Source: Pseudoselenomonas ruminantium
GTDB lineage: Bacteria; Bacillota; Negativicutes; Selenomonadales; Selenomonadaceae
Length of the DNA: 64,000 nucleotides
Reading direction: 5' to 3'
Assembly (NCBI RefSeq): GCF_900104055.1
Contig: NZ_FNJQ01000010.1
Location: 17,059-81,058 of the forward strand
Shown: positions 54,706 through 63,972 of the stretch, piece after piece
Layout of the letters: the number at the start of each line of letters is the position of its first letter
How positions within the stretch are numbered: position 1 is the stretch's first letter
Notes under the pieces: model-generated
Seen by the model: the letters and a program-made list of their open reading frames with translations, nothing else
What the model was told of the DNA's origin: nothing
The model's database searches: none
Program-made: the position numbers and the translations under genes

Positions 54706-55320
54706 ATGACCGAAGAATTAAACCTTTCCGCCAATCAGCTGGATGCTTTGCGTGAGATTGGTAATGTTGGTGCCGGGAACTCGGCGACAGCCCTGTCCCA
54801 GGTAATCAACAGAAGAATTGATATGAATGTGCCCAAGGTGGCACTGGTACCGCTCGAAGTGGTGCCGGATCTTGTGGGCGGTCCGGACGCCGTAGTCGTA
54901 GGTATCTTCCTGCGTGTTTACGGCAAGGCCCCCAGCAATATCCTGTTCCTGTTGCCGCAGAAATCCGCTTTTTATCTGGTGGATACCCTGATGGGCAAAC
55001 CCCATGGACAGACCAACAGCCTGGATTTCATGGATGAATCTGCCCTGATGGAGATCGGCAACATCCTGTCCGGCGCGTATCTTAACGCGTTCTTTACCTT
55101 TACCAAGATTACCATGCTGCCGTCTATCCCGGCACTGGCCATGGATATGGCAGGGGCACTGCTGAATGTCGTACTGGCACAGCTGGGCCAGATGGGTGAC
55201 CAGGCACTGGTTATCGAAACAGAATTCCTTTCGGAGGATGATGGCATCAACGGTCAGTTTTTCCTGGTGCCGGATCCGGGTTCGTTGGAGACGATTATAA
55301 AAGCTGTAGGAGTTGAGTGA
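54706..55320 (+). CDS. cheC: CheY-P phosphatase CheC
   Basis: Dephosphorylates CheY-P, acting with CheD. ATG 54706 chosen: GAGGTG is 6 bases upstream, overlapping GTG 54697. Both active centres are intact: ALREIGNVGAGNSATALSQ near 15-34 and ALMEIGNILSGAYLNAF near 112-128. 204 residues. 1 base before cheD. Confidence 0.95.
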   Translation: MTEELNLSANQLDALREIGNVGAGNSATALSQVINRRIDMNVPKVALVPLEVVPDLVGGPDAVVVGIFLRVYGKAPSNILFLLPQKSAFYLVDTLMGKPHGQTNSLDFMDESALMEIGNILSGAYLNAFFTFTKITMLPSIPALAMDMAGALLNVVLAQLGQMGDQALVIETEFLSEDDGINGQFFLVPDPGSLETIIKAVGVE

Positions 55321-55321
55321 T

Positions 55322-55807
55322 ATGGCAGATCTTATCAGAGTCGGGATGGCCGACTATAAAGTTGGTTCTGCTCCGTCAACCATCATCAGCTATGGTCTTG
55401 GATCCTGCATCGGGATTTCCTTGTACGATCCCCAGACGAAAGTCGGCGGGCTTCTGCATATCATGCTTCCCGATAGCACGCAGGCCCGTCCCACGGACAA
55501 TCCGGCAAAGTTTGCGGATACAGGATTACCGCTGATGCTCAAGGATGTATTAGCTCTGGGCGCTTCCAAAACGCGCCTGGTGGCTAAGATCGCAGGCGGA
55601 GCGCAGATGTTTGCCTTCCAGAATGCTACCGATATCATGCGTGTCGGCAGCCGCAATGCGGAGGCAGCCAAGAAGATTTTAAAAGCACAGGGTATCAAGA
55701 TCATAGCGGAAGATACCGGCGGCACCTATGGCCGTACGGTATCCATTGATCTGAATACTGGCGTATACAAGGTTAAGACCATCGATAAAGGCGAAAAAGA
55801 AATTTAA
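55322..55807 (+). CDS. cheD: Receptor glutamine deamidase CheD
   Basis: Deamidates receptor glutamines and binds CheC. ATG 55322 with AGGAG 8 bases upstream. Catalytic cysteine in SYGLGSCIGISLYD near 31 and histidine in LLHIMLPDS near 48; threonine follows in GGTYGRTVSID-type C-terminus. 161 residues. Confidence 0.95.
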   Translation: MADLIRVGMADYKVGSAPSTIISYGLGSCIGISLYDPQTKVGGLLHIMLPDSTQARPTDNPAKFADTGLPLMLKDVLALGASKTRLVAKIAGGAQMFAFQNATDIMRVGSRNAEAAKKILKAQGIKIIAEDTGGTYGRTVSIDLNTGVYKVKTIDKGEKEI

Positions 55808-55838
55808 TTGTCAGATTAGATTTGCAGGTGAAAAGATT

Positions 55839-56210
55839 TTGGCTAAATTATATGCAGCAGCAGTATTCGCTTTTATCGCCGCCGTGGTGATAGTGGTTAC
55901 GGGACTATCGAGCGAGGCGCGTTTCATCACAGTGGTTTTTCGCAGTTTTGTTGGGTTTGTCAGCGCAGGCTTGATTGTCTACATTGTGCTGAGGATTCTC
56001 GCCGCCAGAGACATCATCGACTTTGACGATTTTCTTGAGGCAAAGGATGAGGAAGCTCTGGCGGAGTTGGAAGGAGAGGCGCCGGCAGAAAGTGAGGCTG
56101 GCGATCAGCAGCCGGTGGCGGACGAAGCGGAGACAGGAGCAGCGGAGGAACCAGCGCAGTTTGAGCCTCTCTCCACGGAGGATCTGACGCGCATGAAAAC
56201 ACCTGAGTGA
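55839..56210 (+). CDS. Small two-helix membrane protein between cheD and fliA
   Basis: Not recognised. TTG start with CAGGTGAAAAG upstream. 123 residues: two hydrophobic helices at about 3-23 and 29-53 with a short loop, then an acidic alanine/glutamate-rich cytoplasmic tail of about 65 residues. Its place between cheD and fliA is conserved-looking for flagellar clusters; a role in flagellar assembly or sigma control is only positional inference. Confidence 0.7.
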   Translation: MAKLYAAAVFAFIAAVVIVVTGLSSEARFITVVFRSFVGFVSAGLIVYIVLRILAARDIIDFDDFLEAKDEEALAELEGEAPAESEAGDQQPVADEAETGAAEEPAQFEPLSTEDLTRMKTPE

Positions 56211-56254
56211 TCAGGCATAGTATTAGGATATGTTGAAGGGAGGAGGGCGCTCAA

Positions 56255-57022
56255 GTGGATACGTTAGAAATGACAAATGAAGCGCCGGCGATAGATGTCG
56301 CTTCCCTGTGGCAAGAATTTTTGGCAAATAAAAGTGTGGAGCTGCGCAACCAGCTGGCTGAGTACTATCTGCCTCTGGTCAAGCTGGTTGCCGGGCGGCT
56401 CGCTATCAGTCTGCCGGCTCATGTGGATCGGGATGACCTGCTATCGAGCGGTTTTTTTGGCCTGTTGGATGCCATTGACCGCTATGATATCGAGCGCAAG
56501 AACAAGTTTGAGACCTATGCCGGCATCCGCATCCGCGGAGCTATGCTGGATCATCTGCGGGCCAAGGACTGGCTTCCGGTGGCTATCCGGCAGCGTATCA
56601 GGCGTTACGAGCAGACCGTATATGAATTGGAAAATCGCTTGGGCAGGCCTGCCACCGACGAGGAACTGGCCAATGAATTATCCATGTCGGTAAAGGAACT
56701 CATTGCCCTGGAGGGGCAGATCAGTGTGGCTACTGTCATTCCCCTGGACGATTATCTGCGGGCAGATTCTCCGCTCACGGGCGATCCGGGGCCTTCTGAC
56801 CGCATGGAGAAGGAAGAATTGAGACAAACTTTGTCTGCGGCCATTGAACGGCTGCCGGAAAAGGAAAAAAAAGTGGTAGCGCTATACTACTACGAAGAAT
56901 TGACTTTGAAAGAAATCAGCTTAATCCTTAACTTATCCGAGGCACGCATATCCCAGCTGCATACGAAAGCAATCTTCCGTATGCGTGGCTATTTAGCTCG
57001 GATGAAGGCAAGCTTGGTATAG
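56255..57022 (+). CDS. fliA: RNA polymerase sigma factor FliA (sigma-28/sigma-D)
   Basis: Directs transcription of late flagellar and chemotaxis genes. GTG start with GGGAGGAGGG upstream. 255 residues. Region 2 is DLLSSGFFGLLDAIDRYDIE and FETYAGIRIRGAMLDHLRAK; region 3 LPVAIRQRIRRYE; region 4 VVALYYYEELTLKEISLILN with the helix-turn-helix LSEARISQLHTKAI. No flgM anti-sigma gene is seen in the window. Confidence 0.95.
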   Translation: MDTLEMTNEAPAIDVASLWQEFLANKSVELRNQLAEYYLPLVKLVAGRLAISLPAHVDRDDLLSSGFFGLLDAIDRYDIERKNKFETYAGIRIRGAMLDHLRAKDWLPVAIRQRIRRYEQTVYELENRLGRPATDEELANELSMSVKELIALEGQISVATVIPLDDYLRADSPLTGDPGPSDRMEKEELRQTLSAAIERLPEKEKKVVALYYYEELTLKEISLILNLSEARISQLHTKAIFRMRGYLARMKASLV

Positions 57023-57045
57023 AACAGCCTTAAGGGGGACGCATC

Positions 57046-58722
57046 ATGGATGACCAGGTATTACGCCCAGCAGTTGGCGGTCCGGACGCAGGTTATCTGC
57101 TCGAATTCCTTCAGGATGGCGTTTTCGTAACGGTATATCCCAGTGATGGCACGGAAATGCTTTTTGAACTGTCCGATGTGCGGCAAAGTCTGCAGGAAAA
57201 TGGTGTTATTGATTACGATATCATAGACCTTTCCAAGATCATTCGGGAGGCGGCAGGTGAGCGGCGGAAGATTGCCGATGAATTCGTAGAAGTGGCAGAC
57301 GAAGAAAATGAAATATTATCTGCAACAGATGAACTGGCTGCAGAGCAGGAGGCAATTGACGAGAGTGAGAAGGCGGGCATCATCATCGATGTGAGCCGCG
57401 ACCAGATGATTGCCACGGTGCGCTATGATACCAACAAAGGTTCCGGCTTGCCAGAGGCCGAAGAGGTCAAGGCAGCTTTGGCAGAGAAAGGTGTTGTCTT
57501 CGGGATCAATGAAGAGGCAATCGAAAAAGGTGTCAAGAGCCTCACGCCCTTTGTCGCTGCTGAAGGGAAGCAGGTACAGCATGGCGACAATGCTAAGATT
57601 GAACGGAAATTCGATCTTTCCATCAAGAACAAGCCGAAGATCGACGAATATAACCGGGCTAATTACAAGGATATGGGACTGTTTGTACTGGCCAAGAAGG
57701 GTGATCTGCTGGCCGTACGGATTCCGCAGACGGAAGGGACACCGGGCAAGAATATCTTTGGGATGACGGTGGTGGCCCGTGCGGGAAGGCCCATTCCGAT
57801 GCCACAGGGGAAGAATACGGAAGTCCGCAATGAAAATGAACTCTATGCCACGATGAGTGGTCAGATTGTGGACAGCACCCGCAAGATTGACATCGATCCG
57901 CATCTGGAAATCCATTCCAGTGTGGGCGCTGGTACTGGCAATATCGATTTTGTCGGCGGTGTATCCATCAAGGGAAATGTAGAGGCAGGATTCATCGTCA
58001 AGGCTACAGGCGATATCGAAATCGGCGGCATGGTGAACGGTGCCGATGTGTCCGGCCGCAATGTAGTCATCAAGGGCGGTATTGTCGGACAGAATCGCGG
58101 CCTGGTCAAGGCAGCTGAGGATGTGCGGGCGCTCTTTGCTGAGAATGCCAACATCGAGGCCGGCCGTGATGTAAATATCACGGATACAATCCTGCATTCC
58201 AATGTCCGGGCTGGCAAATGCATCTATGTGGAAGAACGCAAGGGCATCATCACCGGGGGCAGTGCAGCGGCCAGCGAGGAGATTCGCTGCAAGCTGGTAG
58301 GGAACCCGGCAGCTGTGGTGACGCGTCTTTCCGTCGGTGTAGATCCGACTATCCAGCAGAAATACAATGAGCTCTGCAAGGAATGCAAAGAGGACAGAGC
58401 AAGGCTCAAGCAGATTACCCAGATGCTGAATACGCTGGGGAAGATTGATGTCAGCCGCCTGCCTCAGCAGCGCATTGATCAGATCAATGCCCTGACACGC
58501 TCCCAATTCCCGCTGGCAGGGAAAATCAAGCGGGCGGAGAAGGAGATTGTGGCGCTGGAAGAAGCTATGGGGCGCATGAATGATGGCAAGATCCGGGTTT
58601 CGGATACGGTTTATCCAGGTGTGCGCATCAGCATCAATTCCATTATTATGAATGTCCAGAGTACGATTCGCCGCTGCTTGCTGACGGTGAAGGATGAACG
58701 CATCAATATCGGTCCGTATTGA
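57046..58722 (+). CDS. DUF342 (FapA) protein
   Basis: Polymer-forming beta-helix protein of unclear function, 558 residues. The N-terminal 180 residues hold the FapA N-domain. About 230-420 is a parallel beta-helix-like repeat region with GNIDFVGGVSIKGNVEAGFI and GDIEIGGMVNGADVSGRNVV. A coiled coil about 440-510 (IDQINALTRSQFPLAGKIKR) follows. It is 23 bases after fliA, a position often seen in Firmicute flagellar operons. Confidence 0.88.
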   Translation: MDDQVLRPAVGGPDAGYLLEFLQDGVFVTVYPSDGTEMLFELSDVRQSLQENGVIDYDIIDLSKIIREAAGERRKIADEFVEVADEENEILSATDELAAEQEAIDESEKAGIIIDVSRDQMIATVRYDTNKGSGLPEAEEVKAALAEKGVVFGINEEAIEKGVKSLTPFVAAEGKQVQHGDNAKIERKFDLSIKNKPKIDEYNRANYKDMGLFVLAKKGDLLAVRIPQTEGTPGKNIFGMTVVARAGRPIPMPQGKNTEVRNENELYATMSGQIVDSTRKIDIDPHLEIHSSVGAGTGNIDFVGGVSIKGNVEAGFIVKATGDIEIGGMVNGADVSGRNVVIKGGIVGQNRGLVKAAEDVRALFAENANIEAGRDVNITDTILHSNVRAGKCIYVEERKGIITGGSAAASEEIRCKLVGNPAAVVTRLSVGVDPTIQQKYNELCKECKEDRARLKQITQMLNTLGKIDVSRLPQQRIDQINALTRSQFPLAGKIKRAEKEIVALEEAMGRMNDGKIRVSDTVYPGVRISINSIIMNVQSTIRRCLLTVKDERINIGPY

Positions 58723-58730
58723 CTCAAGTC

Positions 58731-58756
58731 GCCCCCTTCCGGGGGCAGCTTTTGTT
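58731..58756 (+). terminator. GC hairpin after the DUF342 gene
   Basis: GCCCCC/GGGGGC with a TTCC tetraloop (58731-58746), followed by AGCTTTTGTTT. Short stem, likely a partial terminator. Confidence 0.6.
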
Positions 58757-58776
58757 TGGGAAAGAGGTGGAAGAGC

Positions 58777-59112
58777 ATGGATGTCAGTCCGATGAGTATG
58801 CAGATGATTGTGCCCCGGGCCACGGATGCCGGTCAGGTGCAGCATAATCTCAATCAGGCCAATGCCCTGCAGGCAGACTATCAGGCCCTGGAGCAGAAGC
58901 GTGAGGATAAGCTGAAACAACAGCAGGTGCAGGAAAAAGATAATCCGGAAGATGGCCGTATCAAGGATGATCCGGACCGGCAGAGAAGGCAGGGAGGCGG
59001 TGCACGTGGAAGGCGGCGCAGTCCTGAACCGATGGAAGAAGCCGCTGAAGAAAACATGATGAAGATGGCTGAAGATCCATCCCGGGGGCATTTATTAGAC
59101 ATTAGCCTGTAA
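58777..59112 (+). CDS. Unknown charged protein, 111 aa
   Basis: Not recognised. ATG 58777 has AGAGGTGG 6 bases upstream. The N-terminus MDVSPMSMQMIVPRATDAGQ leads to a long charged, glutamine-rich helix (about 25-60), then an arginine/glycine stretch RRQGGGARGRRR and an acidic helix. Low complexity and probably disordered. Last gene before a promoter for the 59165 gene. Confidence 0.65.
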   Translation: MDVSPMSMQMIVPRATDAGQVQHNLNQANALQADYQALEQKREDKLKQQQVQEKDNPEDGRIKDDPDRQRRQGGGARGRRRSPEPMEEAAEENMMKMAEDPSRGHLLDISL

Positions 59113-59124
59113 ATATCGTATAAT
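59096..59124 (+). promoter_or_regulatory. Promoter of the SwrB-like gene
   Basis: TAGACA at 59096-59101 and a perfect TATAAT at 59119-59124, 17-base spacer. The -35 box overlaps the end of the 58777 gene. Confidence 0.6.
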
Positions 59125-59164
59125 CTTAGATGATTATAGCGTGAGGAGGGTTTTATTTTAACCT

Positions 59165-59935
59165 ATGGTTCCAGAAATATTAGGATTTCTTATTATAGCC
59201 GGTGCATTGCTGGTGCTCGTAGTGCGTTATGTTTCCCAGCGTCGTCAGGGAGTGGATATGGAAGAACTGCGTACTTCCACGGAGCAGCTGAAGGCAGAAC
59301 TTACCCGTTCAGCTGATGCGGTGATCAATCGCATGGGCAACCATATTCAGCATCTGGAAGGGCTGGTCCGGCAGGCCGATGAGCGCAATGCGCGTCTGGA
59401 GGCTGGTTTGAATGAATACAAGCGCCTGGCTGGTGAGCTCGAGGAACGTTCGGCGGCCTTGAACCGGGAACTTAGTGAAGCCCGCAAGGTCATTGCAGAA
59501 TTAGCAGCTTATCAGTCGGTGCCGATCGTGCCGCCCCAGCCTGTCAGCCCGGTTATGAGCCGCCAGGCAGCGATTCCCCTCCAACAGCGGGGAGATGCGC
59601 AGAACTTTGCCGAGGTGCTGCAAAATTCCATGGAGAGGCAGGAAGCAGAACCGGCTATCAATGCTCAGCAGGCCGCAGGCCTGGCAGAAGCCATGAACCG
59701 CAGACCGGAGGAGATTGAGGAAAAAATTTCGCCGGAGCCAGCGGAAGAGGAGGAAACAGCTCCCACACGGGCACCACAGGAAAAGCCTGTATCGCCCAAC
59801 GCGGCCAAAGCCAAAGCCTTGCTCAGAAGCGGCTACTCAGTAGAGGATACTGCCCGGGAAACCGGCATGGGGCGCGGCGCTATCGAACTCCTGCGCGAGA
59901 TGAACCGCCGGGAACTCGACGACAGAGAGCATTGA
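59165..59935 (+). CDS. SwrB-like membrane coiled-coil protein, 256 aa
   Basis: One N-terminal membrane helix (about 5-22), a coiled coil (about 30-115), a proline- and glutamate-rich linker, and a C-terminal helix-turn-helix-like end, KAKALLRSGYSVEDTARETG followed by MGRGAIELLREM. This layout and the C-terminal motif resemble Bacillus SwrB (YlxL) and DUF6115 proteins, which activate flagellar export and sit just after sigD. The only usable ATG is 14 bases from GGAGGG, an unusually long distance, with an in-frame stop just upstream. Function by resemblance only. Confidence 0.75.
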   Translation: MVPEILGFLIIAGALLVLVVRYVSQRRQGVDMEELRTSTEQLKAELTRSADAVINRMGNHIQHLEGLVRQADERNARLEAGLNEYKRLAGELEERSAALNRELSEARKVIAELAAYQSVPIVPPQPVSPVMSRQAAIPLQQRGDAQNFAEVLQNSMERQEAEPAINAQQAAGLAEAMNRRPEEIEEKISPEPAEEEETAPTRAPQEKPVSPNAAKAKALLRSGYSVEDTARETGMGRGAIELLREMNRRELDDREH

Positions 59936-59942
59936 ATGGTCA

Positions 59943-59971
59943 TTGACAGTGTCTGTTAACTTTGCTAAAAT
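59943..59971 (+). promoter_or_regulatory. Promoter of the glyQS T-box transcript
   Basis: Perfect TTGACA at 59943-59948 and TAAAAT at 59966-59971 with a 17-base spacer, just upstream of the T-box. Confidence 0.8.
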
Positions 59972-59980
59972 ATCTTCAGC

Positions 59981-60182
59981 GATGAAAAAGAGGAGTAGCG
60001 CAGTATAGCGAGGCCGGGAGGGTGTAAGCCGGCCAAAGCGTGAAGGGCACTTTGGAGCAAAAGACAAATGCAGACTTTGAGGTGGGCTTCCGCTTGACGG
60101 AAACCAATCAGGGTGGAACCGCGGGAATATAGAAATATAGTCTCGTCCCTGTAACGTTAGCGTTACGGGGGCGGGACTTTTT
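59981..60182 (+). promoter_or_regulatory. Glycine T-box riboswitch upstream of glyQS
   Basis: Senses uncharged tRNA-Gly. Stem I has the AGCGAGGCCGGGAGGGTGTA distal region and GAAGGGCA, where GGC (60046-60048) is the probable glycine specifier codon, followed by the usual purine. The conserved T-box CAGGGTGGAACCGCGGG covers 60109-60125. A terminator stem (about 60139-60156 with 60161-60178) and TTTTT follow, competing with the antiterminator. The leader is short, without an evident stem II, as in other glyQS leaders. Confidence 0.93.
60139..60182 (+). terminator. T-box terminator hairpin
   Basis: AGTCTCGTCCCTGTAACG pairs with CGTTACGGGGGCGGGACT around TTAG with a few mismatches, followed by TTTTT. 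It is the off-state of the riboswitch. Confidence 0.88.
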
Positions 60183-60227
60183 AGTATGTCACGGTCAACC
60201 GTAACAGTAGAAAAAGGAGTTGTACCT

Positions 60228-61106
60228 ATGAAATTTCAGGAAATCATCCTGGCTCTGCAGAAATTCTGGTCAGAGCAGGGCTGCATCTTAGCTCAGCCCT
60301 ATGATGTTGAAAAAGGTGCGGGCACGATGAACCCCTCCACCTTTTTGCGTGTGCTTGGTCCCGAGCCGTGGAACGTGGCTTATGTGGAGCCGTCCCGGAG
60401 ACCTGCCGATGGCCGCTATGGCGATAACCCGAACCGCCTTTACCAGCACCATCAGTTCCAGGTTATCATGAAGCCGTCTCCGGACAACATTCAGGAACTT
60501 TACCTCGAAAGCTTGGAGCGTCTGGGTATCGATCCGAAACAGCATGATATCCGCTTCGTTGAGGATAACTGGGAATCCCCGACGCTGGGCGCCTGGGGCC
60601 TGGGCTGGGAAGTCTGGCTCGACGGCATGGAAATCACCCAGTTCACCTATTTCCAGCAGGTGGGCAGCCAGGATGTCAAGCCGGTAGCTTCGGAAATCAC
60701 CTATGGCCTCGAGCGTCTGGCCATGTATATTCAGGGTGTGGAGAACGTCTATGACATCCAGTGGACGGATGATTACACCTATGGTGATGTATTCCATCAG
60801 AATGAGTACGAGCAGTCCGCGTATGCCTTCGACCTGTCCGATGAAAAGCTGCTGTTCGAGATGTTTGACAAGTACGAAGCTGAAGCAGTGCGCGTAATCG
60901 CCGAAGGCTACGTGCATCCGGCTTACGACTATGTGCTCAAATGCTCCCATACCTTCAACCTGTTGGATGCCCGCGGGGCTATCTCCGTGTCCCAGCGTAC
61001 GGCCTTTATCGGCCGCGTGCGCAAGCTGGCACGTCTCTGCGCCGAATGTTACTTGAAACAGCGTGAGGAGCTCGGTTATCCCATGCTGCACAGGGGGGAG
61101 AAATAA
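60228..61106 (+). CDS. glyQ: Glycyl-tRNA synthetase alpha subunit
   Basis: Catalytic subunit of the tetrameric bacterial GlyRS. ATG 60228 chosen, with AAAAGGAG about 9 bases upstream; a frame from 60186 would include part of the T-box tail. [20 protein letters not shown] is the family start; CDS blocks [20 protein letters not shown] and [20 protein letters not shown] are clear. 292 residues. Overlaps glyS by one base. Confidence 0.96.
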   Translation: MKFQEIILALQKFWSEQGCILAQPYDVEKGAGTMNPSTFLRVLGPEPWNVAYVEPSRRPADGRYGDNPNRLYQHHQFQVIMKPSPDNIQELYLESLERLGIDPKQHDIRFVEDNWESPTLGAWGLGWEVWLDGMEITQFTYFQQVGSQDVKPVASEITYGLERLAMYIQGVENVYDIQWTDDYTYGDVFHQNEYEQSAYAFDLSDEKLLFEMFDKYEAEAVRVIAEGYVHPAYDYVLKCSHTFNLLDARGAISVSQRTAFIGRVRKLARLCAECYLKQREELGYPMLHRGEK

Positions 61107-63157
61107 TGAGCAAGGATTTACTGTTAGAAATCGGCACGGAAGAAGTACCGGCACATGTCATGCCGGGCATCCTTGCCCAGTTGAAGGAAAATGCGGCCAA
61201 GGCTTTTGCCGATAACCGCATTGCCTGTGGGGAAATCCGCACTATCGGCACCCCCCGTCGTACGGCTCTGCTTGTCAAGGCCTTAGCCGAGAAGCAGGAA
61301 GACGTATCCAGTGAGAACCGCGGTCCGTCCGCTGCCATCGCTTTCGATGCTGACGGCAATCCCACCAAGGCTGCCCAGGGCTTTGCCCGCGGACAGGGCA
61401 TCGATCCGAAAGACCTCGTGGAGAAAGACGGTTATGTCTATGCTATGGTGCATGAAAAGGGCAAGGAAACCAGCGAACTGCTGCAGACCATCCTGCCGGA
61501 ACTCATCTGCGGCCTGAACTTCCCCAACAACATGCGCTGGCGTGATCTGGACTTCAAGTTCATCCGTCCCCTGCGCTGGATTGTAGCTCTCTATGATGCA
61601 GAAGTTGTGCCCTTTGAAGTGGCTGAGGTTAAATCCGGCAACACTTCCCGCGGCCACCGCTTCCTGTCCCAGGGAGATTTCACCATCAGCAGCGCTGCTG
61701 ACTACGAAAAAGCTTGCGAGGAAAATTTCGTCATCGTGGATCAGGAAAAGCGCAAGGCTATGATTCGCGAACAGATTGCTGAAGTGGCCGAAAAGAACGG
61801 CGGCAAGGCGGAAATCACCGAAGATCTGCTCGAAGAAGTGCTCTACCTTGTGGAATACCCGACGGCCCTCTGCGGCAAGTTTGAGGAAAAATATCTGGAA
61901 CTGCCCCCCGAAACGGTTATCACGCCGATGCGCGACCATCAGCGTTACTTCCCCGTGAAAGATGCTGACGGCAAACTGCTGCCGCTCTTTATCACGGTGC
62001 GCAATGGCGGCAGCGAACACCTCGAAACCGTGCAGCACGGCAACGAGCGCGTACTGCGTGCACGTCTGGCCGATGCCCAGTTCTTCTTCGATGAGGACCG
62101 CAAGAAGAGCCTCGAAGAGCACCGCGAAAAGCTCAAGACCGTCGTGTTCCAGCAGGGCTTGGGCACCATGTACGAAAAATCCGAGCGCCTCGTGGAACTG
62201 GCCGGCTTCATTGCCGACGAAATCGGCGCTGACGAAAAGGCCCACAAGCATGCACAGCGTGCTGCCCTCCTGTCCAAGGCAGACCTCGTAACCGGCATGG
62301 TAACCGAGTTCACCGAACTGCAGGGCATCATGGGCCGCGAGTATGCGAAACTCGATGGCGAATGCGAGAAAGTGGCTATTGCTATTGACGAGCATTATAT
62401 GCCCCGTTTCGCCGGCGACAACCAGCCCCAGACGGAAGCTGGCCGTATCGTGAGCCTTGCCGATAAGATCGATACCATCGTCGGTACCTTCAGCCGCGGC
62501 AAGATCCCGACGGGCTCCCAGGACCCGTTTGCCCTGCGTCGTCAGGCTCTGGGCCTCGTAAATATGCTGATTGAAGCCAAGTGGAACGTAAGTCTCAGCA
62601 AGATCGTGGCGAAATCCATGGATCTTTACGGCTTGACGGATGAAGCTGTACGTACGAAGATGCAGAGTGATGTAGCTGACTTTATGCGCCTGCGCCTCAA
62701 GAATGTGCTTGAGAATGTGCGTTACGATGTCGTGGATGCCGTGCTGGAAAACGTGGACGATATCTACGCCGTGAGCCTGCACGCTGCCGCTGCAGCCAAG
62801 TTCGTGGAAACGGCAGATGCCGCTGCGAACATCCAGGCCTTCGTGCGTGCCTCCAATCTGGCCAAGAAAGCCAAAGTTACGGAAATCAGCGAAAGCACTT
62901 TCGTGGCTGACGAAGAAAAGGCTCTCTATGATGTCTACAAATCCACCAACAGTGCTGTAGCCAGCCTCGTGGATGGTCAGGACTATACCGGTGCCATCGA
63001 TGCCCTCAAGGAACTGTCCAAGCCCATCGATGCCTTCTTCGATGCCGTTATGGTCATGGATAAAGATGAGGCCATCAAGAACAACCGTCTGGCTCTGCTG
63101 AAAGCCATCGACACGTTGGTCAACAAAGTGGCCGATTTCAGCAAGATTGTCTTGTAA
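61106..63157 (+). CDS. glyS: Glycyl-tRNA synthetase beta subunit
   Basis: tRNA-binding subunit. 683 residues, normal. N-terminus LLLEIGTEEVPAHVMPGILA; central FVIVDQEKRKAMIREQIAE and MRDHQRYFPVKDADGKLLPL; HD-like region HAQRAALLSKADLVTGMVTE; C-terminal anticodon-binding DALR-type domain. Start overlaps the glyQ stop (TAATG). A terminator follows. Confidence 0.96.
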   Translation: MSKDLLLEIGTEEVPAHVMPGILAQLKENAAKAFADNRIACGEIRTIGTPRRTALLVKALAEKQEDVSSENRGPSAAIAFDADGNPTKAAQGFARGQGIDPKDLVEKDGYVYAMVHEKGKETSELLQTILPELICGLNFPNNMRWRDLDFKFIRPLRWIVALYDAEVVPFEVAEVKSGNTSRGHRFLSQGDFTISSAADYEKACEENFVIVDQEKRKAMIREQIAEVAEKNGGKAEITEDLLEEVLYLVEYPTALCGKFEEKYLELPPETVITPMRDHQRYFPVKDADGKLLPLFITVRNGGSEHLETVQHGNERVLRARLADAQFFFDEDRKKSLEEHREKLKTVVFQQGLGTMYEKSERLVELAGFIADEIGADEKAHKHAQRAALLSKADLVTGMVTEFTELQGIMGREYAKLDGECEKVAIAIDEHYMPRFAGDNQPQTEAGRIVSLADKIDTIVGTFSRGKIPTGSQDPFALRRQALGLVNMLIEAKWNVSLSKIVAKSMDLYGLTDEAVRTKMQSDVADFMRLRLKNVLENVRYDVVDAVLENVDDIYAVSLHAAAAAKFVETADAAANIQAFVRASNLAKKAKVTEISESTFVADEEKALYDVYKSTNSAVASLVDGQDYTGAIDALKELSKPIDAFFDAVMVMDKDEAIKNNRLALLKAIDTLVNKVADFSKIVL

Positions 63158-63175
63158 GATCAACCAATAAAAAAT

Positions 63176-63211
63176 GCTGTGTCCTATCTTGACTGGACAC
63201 AGCGTTTTTTT
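63176..63211 (+). terminator. Terminator after glyS
   Basis: GCTGTGTCC/GGACACAGC (63176-63184 with 63195-63203), 10-base loop, then GTTTTTTTA. Confidence 0.9.
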
Positions 63212-63240
63212 ATGAAAAATTATGAAAAAAATCCTCCTAA

Positions 63241-63912
<672 letters not shown>

Positions 63913-63921
63913 ACATTCAAG

Positions 63922-63956
63922 AGGAACCTCTGTAAGCCGGACAGGGGTTCCTTTTT
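63922..63956 (+). terminator. Terminator after the recombinase
   Basis: AGGAACCTCTG pairs with CAGGGGTTCCT (one G-U pair), 9-base loop, followed by TTTTT. Confidence 0.85.
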
Positions 63957-63972
63957 GGTGTATAAAAATAGC

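Noticed and set aside
57316..59091. A 591-codon minus-strand open frame opposite the DUF342 gene
   Set aside because: Spans two real plus-strand genes and their intergenic hairpin; composition is that of a shadow frame.
26706..59935. The flagellar cluster as a novel secretion system
   Set aside because: All export, ring and switch parts have clear flagellar signatures together with chemotaxis genes, so an injectisome or new system is not needed to explain it.
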